DNA of 64,000 nt, taken from assembly GCF_004123845.1 (NCBI RefSeq), contig NZ_NBDP01000064.1, positions 124,001 to 188,000 on the forward strand, read 5' to 3'. Made by a program: the position numbers and the translations under genes. The notes beneath the pieces were generated by a model. That model did not search any database and was not told the DNA's origin. It saw only the letters and a program-made list of their open reading frames with translations. The DNA is from Allobosea sp. Tri-44. GTDB taxonomy: Bacteria; Pseudomonadota; Alphaproteobacteria; Rhizobiales; Beijerinckiaceae. This document shows, in pieces, positions 1-8,380 of this stretch; positions within the stretch are counted from its first letter, which is position 1, and each line of letters starts with the position of its first letter.

Positions 1-2
1 AG

Positions 3-137
3 CACGGCGTCGCGGCGATCCCGGTCAGCGCCTTCTATGCCGAGGGCGCGGTGCGCAATGTCGTGCGCTTCTGCTTCGCCAAGCACGACGCGACGCTGGA
101 CAAGGCGCTGGAGCGGCTCGCCGCATTGCGGATCTAG
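3..137 (+). CDS. Class I/II aminotransferase, C-terminal end (partial)
   Basis: Only the last 44 residues are in the window; the gene starts upstream. The stretch GVAAIPVSAFY followed by VVRFCFAKHDATL and a final helix resembles the C-terminus of PLP-dependent aminotransferases of the methionine aminotransferase (YbdL) type, where the RFCFAK segment lies in the small domain. The PLP-binding lysine is outside the window, so substrate cannot be judged. The TAG stop overlaps the left arm of the palindromic repeat that follows. Confidence 0.6.
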   Translation, partial: HGVAAIPVSAFYAEGAVRNVVRFCFAKHDATLDKALERLAALRI

Positions 138-237
138 AGCATTTCCGCGTTTCTCCGAATCGCTGAAATGCTCTATCTCTTTGTTTTATCGCATTTTCTT
201 CACGCGAACCGGTACCCACTTCGCTCGAAAATGCTCT
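136..237. repeat. Dispersed palindromic repeat, copy A
   Basis: AGAGCATTTC at 136-145 has a perfect inverted partner GAAATGCTCT at 165-174, and a near-perfect third copy of that arm closes the element at 227-237. A second palindrome sits inside, with arms GCGAA and TTCGC flanking the core CCGGTACCCAC (about 204-224). The core CGGTnyCCACTT recurs at 16.7 and 17.3 kb. The left end uses the stop codon of the upstream aminotransferase gene. Confidence 0.75.
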
Positions 238-246
238 AAGGCCTGA

Positions 247-1632
247 TCAACCCTTCCGGAGGATCTCGACCAGGGCTGCGGCCCGCATCAGCTTCGGTTC
301 GCGTCGCTTGGCTTCGGCGGCGAGGCCATGACCGCGCAGCGTCTCGATCGCCATGACGAGTTCCGTGGTCGCTTTCTCGGCCTCGATGCGATCACGCGTG
401 CGATCGGCGAGTTCCAGCCGCGCCTCGGCCCGATTGGCGGCACTTTGCGCCCAGAGCGAGGGCACGATCTCGCGGCGCCGGACCTCCAGCGCCGCGTCGA
501 AGGCAGCGATCGCCTCCTCCAGCACGACCGGCTCGCGATAATAGGCGGCGAGGCCGACCAGCGCGGCGCCGATTCGATCCTGCACCTCGGCCCAGTCGAG
601 CGGAACGCTCTCGCGGGGACGGTCCTCGAGCACGAGCTTGAAACAGTTCACGGCGGCTTCGAAGGCGGCGCCCCCGCTGGCACGCAAGCCGAGCGCGACA
701 TGCGCCTTGCCGAGTTCCCATTGCAGCCTCGCCCATTCGCGCGGCATGTCCGCACGCGTCAGGCCGGACAGCCCGGCGCGAAAGGCGGCGACGCTCTCAT
801 CGAGCAGTGCCGCATCGTCCTCGGTCTCGCCAAGGCGCAGCAAAGCCTCGCCGAGCCTGGTCTGCAAGGTGGCCCAGAGCCGCGGCGCCTTGGCGCGGGT
901 CAGATCGTCGAGGGTGGTGCGATAGATCTCGGCCACCTGCCGCAGCAGCCTGCCACCATCGTCGAAATGCGAGAGGCCGGTGAGCGAGCGCGCCAGCCTG
1001 AGCTGCGTCTCGGCCCAGGGCACGGTCTCATCGAAATTATCGAGCTTGGCGAGAATACCACGCAATTGCTCGATCGCCGCGACGAAAGCGGACCTGTCGG
1101 AAAAGTCGGCGCCCTTGCGGGCCAGCGCATCGGCCTGCATCCAGGCATAGCCGCGCCCGCTCTCGGCGTCGGCCGACGCCGCGATCAGCGCAGCTTCCGC
1201 GAAGCGCTCGGCCGCCTCGCTATAGGCCTTGGGATTGAGCTGAAGTATCGCGGCGGCGGCGCGATCGCCGCGGCCAGCCGCAGCCGCCAGAAGCCGCTCC
1301 TTCGACATCTTGTCGAGCGCGACCGTGCCGTCGAGATTTCGCTGCTCCGCCTGAGCCAGGATGCGATCCACGTCCGCAAGACGCCCTTCGGCCAGCTGAC
1401 GCGCCGCCTCCGCGCGCAGGCGGTCAAGTTCAGGATCGACACCGGACGGCTTCAGCAGCCGGGCATGCAGGGCCTTGTAATCACCCGCCTTGCGGATGAG
1501 ATCGTGCTCGATGCGGCTGAAATCAGTCTTGCCGGGCGCTGCCATCGAGGCGAGGACGCCCAGCAGCAGCGCGGGGGGGACGCCCTCGCGCTGCGAGACC
1601 CGTGCCAGGATGGTGGCGAGTTCCGGATTCAC
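247..1632 (-). CDS. TPR-like repeat protein, function unknown
   Basis: This 461-residue protein starts at GTG and has no signal peptide or membrane segment. It is almost entirely alpha-helical. From about residue 190 to 430 it shows degenerate tetratricopeptide-like repeats of the form WAxxQxxLGxALxxLG followed by EAxxAFxAAL and a P-x-x-WA restart (for example PREWARLQWELGKAHVALG and PLDWAEVQDRIGAALVGLA). Such repeats occur in many rhizobial proteins as binding scaffolds. No catalytic domain is visible. It reads toward the aminotransferase gene, with repeat copy A between them. A role in assembly or signalling would be a guess. Confidence 0.7.
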   Translation of the reverse strand: MNPELATILARVSQREGVPPALLLGVLASMAAPGKTDFSRIEHDLIRKAGDYKALHARLLKPSGVDPELDRLRAEAARQLAEGRLADVDRILAQAEQRNLDGTVALDKMSKERLLAAAAGRGDRAAAAILQLNPKAYSEAAERFAEAALIAASADAESGRGYAWMQADALARKGADFSDRSAFVAAIEQLRGILAKLDNFDETVPWAETQLRLARSLTGLSHFDDGGRLLRQVAEIYRTTLDDLTRAKAPRLWATLQTRLGEALLRLGETEDDAALLDESVAAFRAGLSGLTRADMPREWARLQWELGKAHVALGLRASGGAAFEAAVNCFKLVLEDRPRESVPLDWAEVQDRIGAALVGLAAYYREPVVLEEAIAAFDAALEVRRREIVPSLWAQSAANRAEARLELADRTRDRIEAEKATTELVMAIETLRGHGLAAEAKRREPKLMRAAALVEILRKG

Positions 1633-1664
1633 GTTTCGAGCCCGCCACCTCTGCGCAATAGCGG

Positions 1665-2015
1665 TCAGACCGCGGCGATGACCGCGATCTCGACGGTGTA
1701 TTGCGGGCCGGCGAGCTTGGCCTCGACGGTGGCGCGGCCAGGCGTGTTGCCCGCCGAGACCCAGCCGTCCCAGACTGCGTTCATCTCGGCGAAGGTCGAC
1801 ATGTCGGAGAGCCAGATGTTGACCATCAGCAGCTTCGACTTGTCGGTGCCGGCCTCGGCGAGAAGCCCGTCGATGATCGAGAGGATGTCCTTGGTCTGCT
1901 CACCGACGCTCTTGCCGGCCGCCGCACCGGCGACCTGACCGGCGAGATAGACCGTGTTGCCATGCACGACGGCCTTCGACATGCGGGGGCCGGGGGCAAT
2001 GCGCTTAATGCTCAT
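1665..2015 (-). CDS. RidA (YjgF/YER057c/UK114) family enamine/imine deaminase
   Basis: This 116-residue protein begins at MSIKRI, preceded by GGAGA at good spacing. RidA trimers hydrolyse reactive 2-aminoacrylate and related enamines released by PLP enzymes. Family features seen are the early GNTVYLAGQVAG strand, a mid-protein MVNIWLSDMSTFAEMN segment, and the C-terminal P-GRATVEAKLA stretch that carries the substrate-binding arginine. The C-terminus (VEIAVIAAV) is typical. Several RidA subgroups lack deaminase activity, so the exact substrate is uncertain. Confidence 0.85.
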   Translation of the reverse strand: MSIKRIAPGPRMSKAVVHGNTVYLAGQVAGAAAGKSVGEQTKDILSIIDGLLAEAGTDKSKLLMVNIWLSDMSTFAEMNAVWDGWVSAGNTPGRATVEAKLAGPQYTVEIAVIAAV

Positions 2016-2076
2016 GATCTGGTCTCCATCAAAATGGGCTTTGCTGGTAGCCCGATAGGCGAAGGCGCGCAAATGC

Positions 2077-2532
2077 TTATGACGCAGCCACCCAACCGGC
2101 CCAGAGCAGGGCATAGCGGGCTGCTTTGCCGGCGAACACCAGCAGGACGAAACGCAGAAGCGGATAGTTCAGCGATCCCGCCACGAAGGTCAGCGGATCG
2201 CCACCGATCGGCAACCAGGCGAAGAGCAGCGACGGCCAACCGAAGCGGGCGAACCAGCCCTGCGCCTTGGCGAAGCGGACCGGGTCGGGCCGCAGCCGCG
2301 CCGGCAGGCGCTCGATGCCACCCGTCGCGATCAGACGGCCGAGCCACCAGTTGACCACCGAGCCGGCCGTATTGGCGAGCGCGGCGACGATGAAGAGGAG
2401 CGTTGGATCGACTGATTTTGCCGCCAGCAGCCCGACGAAGACGACCTCCGACTGTGCCGGCAGCAGCGTCGCGGCGACGAAGGCGGCACCGGCCATCAGG
2501 CCGAGAGCGGAAAGATCGAGCTGCTCCAGCAC
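2077..2532 (-). CDS. YqaA family (DedA/SNARE-associated type) membrane protein
   Basis: This 151-residue integral membrane protein starts at GTG with AGGA upstream. It has about four hydrophobic segments. The family signatures are LLPAQSEVVFVGLLA near the N-terminus, the ALANTAGSVVNWWLGR segment (small-residue glycine motif), and LLFAWLPIGGDPLTFVAG. YqaA belongs to the VTT/DedA superfamily, some members of which act in lipid flipping or membrane homeostasis. The specific role here is unknown. It lies just upstream of ridA on the same strand. Confidence 0.8.
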   Translation of the reverse strand: MLEQLDLSALGLMAGAAFVAATLLPAQSEVVFVGLLAAKSVDPTLLFIVAALANTAGSVVNWWLGRLIATGGIERLPARLRPDPVRFAKAQGWFARFGWPSLLFAWLPIGGDPLTFVAGSLNYPLLRFVLLVFAGKAARYALLWAGWVAAS

Positions 2533-2573
2533 CGTCAGAGATTCCTATCGTACCGAATGCGCGGACTGGGACA

Positions 2574-3101
2574 TCAGCCCAGCATCGCGGCAAGGGCATT
2601 GACGGTATTGGCGTTGCGCAGCGTGCCGATGCCGAGTTTCCTGGTCGTCAGGTGCGAGAGCAGCTTCGTCTCGCTCGGTTTGGCGCTGAAATCGATCCAG
2701 AGATCGCCGTCTGCAAGGGCAAGCGAGATGCCGGGCGCGGCGATCCTGCCGAGCATGGACAGGGCATCCGGGCCGAGCGGCTTTCGCATGACGCGGATGC
2801 CGATATCGGCACCGTTCCCGTCCGGAAAGGGATTTTGAGCGGCGACCCGCCGCCAATCCTGCGCCGTGCGCAGGATGATGTCGACATGCTTGCCGAACCG
2901 GGCGCGGAAAGCCGCTTCCAAGCGGCTCTCGATCGCTGGGAGGGGCGTATCGTCGCCCTCGAAGATCAGATTGCCGGTGGCGACCCAGGTGCGCGGATCG
3001 CCAAAGCCGAGTTCAGCCGCCATGGCCTTCAGATCCGCCATCACCAGGCGCTTGCCGGGGCCGAGCACGATCGAGTGCAGCAGGGCGACATAGGTCGTCA
3101 T
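2574..3101 (-). CDS. DUF1697 domain-containing protein
   Basis: This 175-residue soluble protein matches DUF1697: it opens with MTTYVALLHSI, then MADLKAMAAELGFGDPRTWVATGNLIFE, the family equivalent of the Y-x-x-SGNV-x-F motif. This is followed by an alpha/beta domain with LRTAQDWRRVAAQNPF and ends TLRNANTVNALAAML. The biochemical function of DUF1697 is not established. It is transcribed in the same direction as yqaA and ridA and stands just downstream of coaA. Confidence 0.8.
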   Translation of the reverse strand: MTTYVALLHSIVLGPGKRLVMADLKAMAAELGFGDPRTWVATGNLIFEGDDTPLPAIESRLEAAFRARFGKHVDIILRTAQDWRRVAAQNPFPDGNGADIGIRVMRKPLGPDALSMLGRIAAPGISLALADGDLWIDFSAKPSETKLLSHLTTRKLGIGTLRNANTVNALAAMLG

Positions 3102-3134
3102 CGCGGTTTTCAGAACCGGCGTCTCACACCCGCA

Positions 3135-4109
3135 CTACAACCGCCTCAAAGCGACCTGCTGGATGCGGTGGCTGGCGCCCTTGGTCAGGATCAGGCCGGC
3201 GCGCTGGCGGGTTGGGACGATGTTCTCGCGCAGATTGGGCAGATTGATGCCGGTCCAGAGGTTCTCGGCGATCGAGAGCGCCTCGTCCTCGCCGATCTCG
3301 GCATATTTACGGAAGAAGGAGCGCGGATCGCGGAAGGCGGTCTGGCGCAGCGTCATGAAGCGGTTGACGTACCAGCGGTGCAGGTCGTTCTCGTCGGCGT
3401 CGAGATAGACCGAGAAATCGAAGAAGTCCGAGACGAACGGGATGATCGTGCCGTCGCGCGGCATCCGGCTCGGCTGCAGCACATTCAGACCTTCGAGGAT
3501 CAGGATGTCCGGCCGCTCGACCGTGACCTGCTCGCCCGGCACTACGTCATAGACCAGATGCGAATAGACAGGCGCGCTGACGGCGCGCTTGCCGGCCTTA
3601 ACCTCCGAGAGGAAGCGCAGGATCGCGGCGCTGTCATAGCTCTCGGGGAAGCCCTTGCGCTGCATCAGGCCGCGGCGCTCGAGCTCGGCATTGGGCAGAA
3701 GGAAGCCGTCGGTGGTGACGAGTTCGACCTTGGGGGTGTTCGGCCAGCGCGAAAGCAGCGCCTTCAGGACGCGCGCGGTGGTCGACTTGCCGACCGCGAC
3801 CGAGCCGGCGACGCCGATGACATAGGGGACCTTGACCTCGGCCTCGGCCATGAGGAAGCGCTGTGTCGCCTTGAACAGCCCTTGCGTCGCGGCGACGTAG
3901 AGCGAAAGCAGGCGCGAGAGCGGCAGGTAGATCGCGACGATCTCGTCGAGCGAGATCGGGTCGTTGATCGACTGCAGCTTGGTGAGGTCGTCGACCGAGA
4001 GCGTCAGCGGCGCATCGGCGCGCAGATGCGCCCACTCGTCGCGCGTGAAGCTGCGATAGGGCGAGACGAGGTCGGGGCCAGGCGGCGCCGCAATCGGACG
4101 CTGGTCCAT
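3135..4109 (-). CDS. coaA: Pantothenate kinase (type I)
   Basis: This cytoplasmic enzyme phosphorylates pantothenate with ATP, the first and regulated step of CoA synthesis. The start at MDQRPIAAPP is preceded by a G-rich Shine-Dalgarno; an upstream in-frame start would add an unusual basic extension. The 324-residue length is typical. The P-loop GVAGSVAVGKST is at about residues 99-110, followed by VELVTTDGFLLPN and KGFPESYD (substrate loop), and VPGEQVTVERPDILILEGLNV. It ends the hisF-hisE-coaA run, 52 nt after hisE, a rhizobial arrangement. CoaE, for the last CoA step, is at 62.7 kb. Confidence 0.97.
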   Translation of the reverse strand: MDQRPIAAPPGPDLVSPYRSFTRDEWAHLRADAPLTLSVDDLTKLQSINDPISLDEIVAIYLPLSRLLSLYVAATQGLFKATQRFLMAEAEVKVPYVIGVAGSVAVGKSTTARVLKALLSRWPNTPKVELVTTDGFLLPNAELERRGLMQRKGFPESYDSAAILRFLSEVKAGKRAVSAPVYSHLVYDVVPGEQVTVERPDILILEGLNVLQPSRMPRDGTIIPFVSDFFDFSVYLDADENDLHRWYVNRFMTLRQTAFRDPRSFFRKYAEIGEDEALSIAENLWTGINLPNLRENIVPTRQRAGLILTKGASHRIQQVALRRL

Positions 4110-4161
4110 GATGCCCCCCGTATTCCAGGCTTCGAGGTTCAACGCGACACTCGCCTCGACT

Positions 4162-4482
4162 TCAACGGGGCCGCGCCGCCTTCTCGGCCAGGCCGGAGCG
4201 CGCGGTACGGGCCTCAAGCTGGCTCAAGACGTCCCGCAATGCAACATCACGGGCCTTGAGCACGACCAAAAGATGATAAAGCAGATCAGCGCTCTCGGCG
4301 ATAAGCTCGTCGCGATCGCCCTTCACAGCGGCGATCACCGCCTCGACGGCTTCCTCGCCAAGCTTCTTGGCGGCGCGCTCGGGACCGGCGGCGAGGAGCT
4401 TCGCCGTCCAGGATTCCTCCGGCGGAGCGCTGGCGCGCTCGGCGACGATGCGTTCGAGATCGGCGAGGGTGAAGCTGGTCAT
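4162..4482 (-). CDS. hisE: Phosphoribosyl-ATP pyrophosphatase
   Basis: HisE hydrolyses phosphoribosyl-ATP to phosphoribosyl-AMP and pyrophosphate, the second step of histidine synthesis. The 106-residue protein begins MTSFTLADLERIV. It carries the all-alpha MazG-like core with AKKLGEEAVEAVIAAVKGD and ESADLLYHLLVVL, whose Glu and Asp residues bind magnesium. It is a stand-alone HisE, not fused to HisI. It starts 4 nt after the hisF stop, so the two are co-transcribed and probably translationally coupled. Confidence 0.96.
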   Translation of the reverse strand: MTSFTLADLERIVAERASAPPEESWTAKLLAAGPERAAKKLGEEAVEAVIAAVKGDRDELIAESADLLYHLLVVLKARDVALRDVLSQLEARTARSGLAEKAARPR

Positions 4483-4486
4483 CACG

Positions 4487-5251
4487 TCAATCCAGCCGCA
4501 TCGCCAGCCCGGCCGCCGCCATATGCGCCTTAGCCTGCGGGATGGTGAAGGTGCCGAAATGAAAGATCGAGGCGGCGAGCACGGCCGAGGCGCGGCCCTC
4601 GCGCACGCCCTCGACGAGATGGTCGAGCGTGCCGACGCCGCCCGAGGCCACAACCGGGATCGAGACCGCATCGGCGACGCGGCGGGTCAGATCGAGGTCG
4701 AAGCCGGTCTTGGCGCCGTCGCGATCCATCGAGGTGAGCAGGATCTCGCCTGCTCCCAATGAGGCGACCTCGCGGGCATAGGCGACGGCATCGAGCCCGG
4801 TCGGATTGCGCCCGCCATGGGTGAAGACTTCCCAGCGCTCGGGCGAAACCTGCTTGGCGTCGATCGCGACGACGATGCATTGCGCGCCGTATTTCTGCGC
4901 CGCTTCACGCACGAACTCGCGGCGCTTCACCGCCTCGGTCATGATCGAGACCTTGTCGGCCCCGGCCAGCAGCAATTGCCTGATATCCTCGACCGAGCGC
5001 ACGCCGCCACCGACTGTGAGCGGCATGAAGCAAGCCTCGGCCGTGCGCGTCACCACATCGAACAGGATGCCGCGGTCCTCGCTGCTGGCGGTGATGTCGA
5101 GGAAGCAGAGCTCGTCGGCGCCGGCCGCGTCATAGGCCTTGGCCGCCTCGACCGGATCGCCGGCATCGACGAGATCGAGGAATTGCACACCCTTGACGAC
5201 ACGGCCGTCCTTGACGTCGAGGCAGGGGATGATGCGGGTCTTCAGGGTCAT
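4487..5251 (-). CDS. hisF: Imidazole glycerol phosphate synthase, cyclase subunit
   Basis: HisF forms a TIM-barrel complex with the HisH glutaminase and closes the imidazole ring, giving IGP and AICAR. The start at MTLKTRIIPCLDVKDGRVVKG is the family N-terminus with catalytic Asp in CLDV; the longer open frame upstream is not family-like. The second catalytic Asp is in TSMDRDGAKTGFD. At 254 residues it is full length. Two opposite-strand genes separate it from hisA, so it needs its own promoter, most likely in the 152-nt divergent gap 5252-5403. Confidence 0.97.
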   Translation of the reverse strand: MTLKTRIIPCLDVKDGRVVKGVQFLDLVDAGDPVEAAKAYDAAGADELCFLDITASSEDRGILFDVVTRTAEACFMPLTVGGGVRSVEDIRQLLLAGADKVSIMTEAVKRREFVREAAQKYGAQCIVVAIDAKQVSPERWEVFTHGGRNPTGLDAVAYAREVASLGAGEILLTSMDRDGAKTGFDLDLTRRVADAVSIPVVASGGVGTLDHLVEGVREGRASAVLAASIFHFGTFTIPQAKAHMAAAGLAMRLD

Positions 5252-5403
5252 CGGCGGCCTGCCCGGAGCGGAACGACAAAAGCGATCGGGCGCATATAGC
5301 GCTGCCGCTGCACTGCACGCAAACGCAGCGCGCATTGGCTGGATTGATCGCCGGCACGATCCCTGCTCTCTTGCGCGCCATAAGCAAAATCGAGGGGAAT
5401 TCC

Positions 5404-6201
5404 ATGACGATCACATCGTCCTTCAAGGTCCTGAAGCTCGCGGCGCTGAGCGCCGCTGCCGGGCTCGGCCTCACCGCCGCCGCACTGGCGCAGGCCCCCG
5501 CCAGCCAGCTCGAGGCGATCCAGAGCCGCGGCGCCCTGCAGGTCTGCACCACCGGCGACTACAAGCCGTTCACGCTGGCCAAGGACAGCAGCTTCGAAGG
5601 CATCGACATCGAGCTCGCGAAATCGCTGGCGAAGGCCATCGGCGTCGAAGCCAAGTTCGTGCAGACGAAATGGGCCGAGCTGATGAACGATTTCACCGCC
5701 GGCAAATGCGATATCGCCATGGGTGGGATCTCGGTGACGCTCGACCGGCAAAAGCGCGCCTTCTTCTCCGCGCCCTACCTGATCAACGGCAAGGCGCCGA
5801 TCGCACGCTGCGCCGACAAGGCGAAATTCCAGACCGTCGCCGACATCGACAAGCCGGAGACCCGGGTGATCGTCAATCCCGGCGGCACCAACGAACGCTT
5901 CGTGCGCGCCAACTTCAAGCAGGCCAAGATCGAGGTCTATCCGGACAACGTCACGATCTTCGACCAGATCCTGGCCGGAAAGGCCGACATCATGATCGCC
6001 GAATCGATCGAGACCAAGGTTCAGGAGAAGAGCAAGCCGGGCCTGTGCGCGATCAACCCGGACGAGCCGCTGCAATATGGCGAGATGGGCTATCTGCTGC
6101 CGCGCGGCGACGTCGTCTTCAAGGCCTTCGTCGACCAATGGCTGCATCTCGCCAAGGCGACCGGCGAGTTCGCCACGATCTACAATCAGTTCGTGCGCTG
6201 A
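5404..6201 (+). CDS. Periplasmic cyclohexadienyl dehydratase-like (PheC) / solute-binding protein
   Basis: This 265-residue protein has an N-terminal signal peptide (cleavage near ALA-QA, residue 29-30) and a type 3 solute-binding fold. It is close to PheC cyclohexadienyl (arogenate/prephenate) dehydratase: TTGDYKPF, the WAELMNDF and DIAMGGISVTLDRQK segments, VNPGGTNERFVRANFKQA, DNVTIFDQILAGKAD, and GYLLPRGD near the end. PheC makes phenylalanine or phenylpyruvate in the periplasm. No ABC permease or ATPase gene is adjacent, which favours an enzyme over a transporter subunit. GAGGGG lies before the ATG. It sits on the opposite strand inside the his cluster. Confidence 0.75.
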   Translation: MTITSSFKVLKLAALSAAAGLGLTAAALAQAPASQLEAIQSRGALQVCTTGDYKPFTLAKDSSFEGIDIELAKSLAKAIGVEAKFVQTKWAELMNDFTAGKCDIAMGGISVTLDRQKRAFFSAPYLINGKAPIARCADKAKFQTVADIDKPETRVIVNPGGTNERFVRANFKQAKIEVYPDNVTIFDQILAGKADIMIAESIETKVQEKSKPGLCAINPDEPLQYGEMGYLLPRGDVVFKAFVDQWLHLAKATGEFATIYNQFVR

Positions 6202-6255
6202 TCCGTCAGGCCGGCTGCGCCGGAACACATCCTGCCCCCTGCGAGGATTGCAACG

Positions 6256-6966
6256 ATGTGCGATCACTGTGTCTCGGCCGCCGGCAAGACCGGGCTCTCG
6301 CGCCGCGGGCTGTTTGCGGCCGGCGCCGGCCTGGCCCTGGCTGGCGCGCTGCCTGCGCCCGTGCGGGCGCAATCGACCGCGGTCGGCGCCGATGAAGCTC
6401 TGAAGCGACTGGTGGACGGCAATGCCCGCTATGTCGCGGGCACTCTGAACGAGCGCGACTTCTCGGCCGGCCGGGCAGCGCGCGCCGCCTCGCAGGCTCC
6501 CTTCGCCTCGATCCTGAGCTGCGCCGATTCGCGCATCGCGCCGGAACTCGCCTTCGACCAGGGGCCCGGCCAACTCTTCGTCACCCGCGTCGCCGGCAAC
6601 TTCGTCAACGAAGACGTGCTGGCGAGCCTCGAGTACGGCGCGCAGGTGCTGGGCTCGCAGCTCATCCTGGTCCTCGGCCACAGCAATTGCGGCGCCGTCT
6701 CGGCCACGATCAATGTCGTCAAGGAGAAGACGCAGCTGCCGGGGCACCTGCCCGCGCTGATCAACGCAATCAGGCCGGCCGTGCTCGCGGCGCAGAAAGA
6801 AGGGGCTGCCGATCTGCTGAAGGCGGCGACCATCGCCAATGTCCGGCTCAACGTCGCCAAGCTGAGGAAGGCCACGCCGATCCTGTCGCAGCGTCTGGCG
6901 CAGAAGCAGCTTTCCGTGGTCGGCGGCATCTACGATCTGGCAACCGGCAAGGTCGAGCTGGCCTAG
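6256..6966 (+). CDS. Beta-class carbonic anhydrase, Tat-exported
   Basis: The enzyme interconverts CO2 and bicarbonate. The 236-residue protein has a twin-arginine signal (LSRRGLFAAG, residues 14-23, then a hydrophobic stretch and APVRA cleavage site), so it should fold with zinc in the cytoplasm and act in the periplasm. The zinc ligands are all visible: Cys89 and Asp91/Arg93 of SCADSR, His142 and Cys145 of GHSNCGA. The extreme N-terminus also carries a CxxC (MCDHC). It is 54 nt downstream of the pheC-like gene on the same strand, a likely two-gene unit, and converges on hisA. Confidence 0.93.
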   Translation: MCDHCVSAAGKTGLSRRGLFAAGAGLALAGALPAPVRAQSTAVGADEALKRLVDGNARYVAGTLNERDFSAGRAARAASQAPFASILSCADSRIAPELAFDQGPGQLFVTRVAGNFVNEDVLASLEYGAQVLGSQLILVLGHSNCGAVSATINVVKEKTQLPGHLPALINAIRPAVLAAQKEGAADLLKAATIANVRLNVAKLRKATPILSQRLAQKQLSVVGGIYDLATGKVELA

Positions 6967-6998
6967 CTGCTTTGACCATGCTGGCTGGCGGCCTTCGC

Positions 6999-7727
6999 TC
7001 AGGCCGCCGCGAGCCTCGCCAATGCCGCTGCCGGGTCGATCCGGCCGTCATAGAGGGCGCGGCCGGTGATCGCGCCTTCGAGGATCGCCGCGTCGGGCGC
7101 CATGAGCCGCTCGATATCGGCCATTGAAGCGAGGCCGCCCGAGGCGATCACCGGGATCGAGAGCGCATGCGCCAGCGCGATCGTGCCGTCCCAGTTGATG
7201 CCCTGGAGCATGCCGTCGCGGGCGATGTCGGTGTAGACGATCGCGGCGACGCCGGCGTCCTCGAAGCGCCGGCCGAGATCGTCGGCAGCCAATGCCGAAG
7301 TCTCGGCCCAGCCTTCGACCGCGACGAAGCCGTCGCGCGCGTCGATGCCGACCGCAACCTTGCCCGGAAAGGCCTTGGCCGCCTCGCGCACGAAGCCGGG
7401 ATCGCGCACCGCCGCCGTGCCGATGATGACGCGAGCGACGCCCTTGGCGAGCCAGCCCTCGACGGTCTTCATATCGCGGATGCCGCCGCCGAGCTGCACG
7501 GGAAAGCGGACGCGCTGCAAGATCGCCTCGACGGCGGCCGCGTTCATCGGCTTGCCGGCAAAGGCACCGTCGAGATCGACGACGTGCAGCCACTTAAAGC
7601 CCTGTGTCTCGAAGGTCGCGGCCTGAGCGGCGGGATCGTCGTTGAAGATCGTCGCCTGCTCCATGTCGCCCTGCTTGAGGCGCACGCACCGGCCTTCCTT
7701 CAGGTCGATCGCAGGAAAGAGGATCAC
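6999..7727 (-). CDS. hisA: 1-(5-phosphoribosyl)-5-[(5-phosphoribosylamino)methylideneamino]imidazole-4-carboxamide isomerase
   Basis: HisA catalyses the Amadori isomerisation of ProFAR to PRFAR, the HisHF substrate. The start is a GTG whose first bases overlap the hisH TGA (GTGA), giving VILFPAIDLKEGRCVRL, the family N-terminus with catalytic Asp. The second catalytic Asp is in YTDIARDGMLQG. The 242-residue barrel is complete, with the phosphate loops GGGIRD and SGGLAS. It is the last gene of the hisB-DUF2628-hisH-hisA unit before the inserted opposite-strand pair. Confidence 0.97.
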   Translation of the reverse strand: MILFPAIDLKEGRCVRLKQGDMEQATIFNDDPAAQAATFETQGFKWLHVVDLDGAFAGKPMNAAAVEAILQRVRFPVQLGGGIRDMKTVEGWLAKGVARVIIGTAAVRDPGFVREAAKAFPGKVAVGIDARDGFVAVEGWAETSALAADDLGRRFEDAGVAAIVYTDIARDGMLQGINWDGTIALAHALSIPVIASGGLASMADIERLMAPDAAILEGAITGRALYDGRIDPAAALARLAAA

Positions 7728-8380
7728 GGCGCCCACCTCAGGAAATTGCCGATCAGCTTCAGGCCGAGCTTCTGGCTCTTCTCCGGGTGGAACTGCGTGC
7801 CGGCGATGTTGCCCTTTGCCACGATCGCGGTGACCGGGCCGCCATAATCGGTCAGCGCCAGCACCTCCTGCGGGTTCTCGGCGGTCAGTGCATAGGAGTG
7901 GACGAAATAGGCGTGCCAGCCGGACGGACCGGTCTCGATGCCTTCGAGCAGCGGATGCTCGTCCTGCGGATGCAGCGTGTTCCAGCCCATATGCGGGATC
8001 TTCAGGGCGTCGTCCTGCGGCCGGATCAGCGCGACGTCGCCGGCGATCCAGCCGAGGCCTTGGGTTGTGACGTATTCGAGCCCACGGCTCGCCATCAATT
8101 GCATGCCGACGCAGATGCCGAGGAAGGGCCGGCCCTTGCCCCGCACCGTCTCCTCCAGCGCCTCGACCATGCCGGGGACGGCGTCGAGCCCGCGCCGGCA
8201 ATCGGCGAAGGCGCCGACACCGGGCAAGACGATGCGGTCGGCCGCACGGACTTCGGTGGGATCGCTGGTGACGCGGATGGTCGAGGAAATGCCGGCTTCG
8301 CTGGCGGCGCGCTCGAAGGCCTTGGCGGCCGAATGCAGATTGCCCGAGCCGTAATCGACGATGGCGACAGTCTGGCTCAT
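7724..8380 (-). CDS. hisH: Imidazole glycerol phosphate synthase, glutamine amidotransferase subunit
   Basis: HisH releases ammonia from glutamine and channels it to HisF. The 218-residue class I glutaminase shows VAIVDYGSGNLHS at the N-terminus, the nucleophile Cys in FLGICVGMQLM, and the His-Glu pair in TQFHPEKSQKLG. It overlaps the upstream DUF2628 gene by ATGA and the downstream hisA by GTGA, so all three are translationally coupled. Its partner hisF is 2.5 kb away, beyond the inserted genes. Confidence 0.97.
   Translation of the reverse strand: MSQTVAIVDYGSGNLHSAAKAFERAASEAGISSTIRVTSDPTEVRAADRIVLPGVGAFADCRRGLDAVPGMVEALEETVRGKGRPFLGICVGMQLMASRGLEYVTTQGLGWIAGDVALIRPQDDALKIPHMGWNTLHPQDEHPLLEGIETGPSGWHAYFVHSYALTAENPQEVLALTDYGGPVTAIVAKGNIAGTQFHPEKSQKLGLKLIGNFLRWAP

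Noticed and set aside
328..1938. 536-codon plus-strand frame opposite the TPR-like gene
   Set aside because: The minus-strand frame shows repeat structure and the ridA gene lies under its 3' part; no ribosome-binding site or domain on the plus strand.
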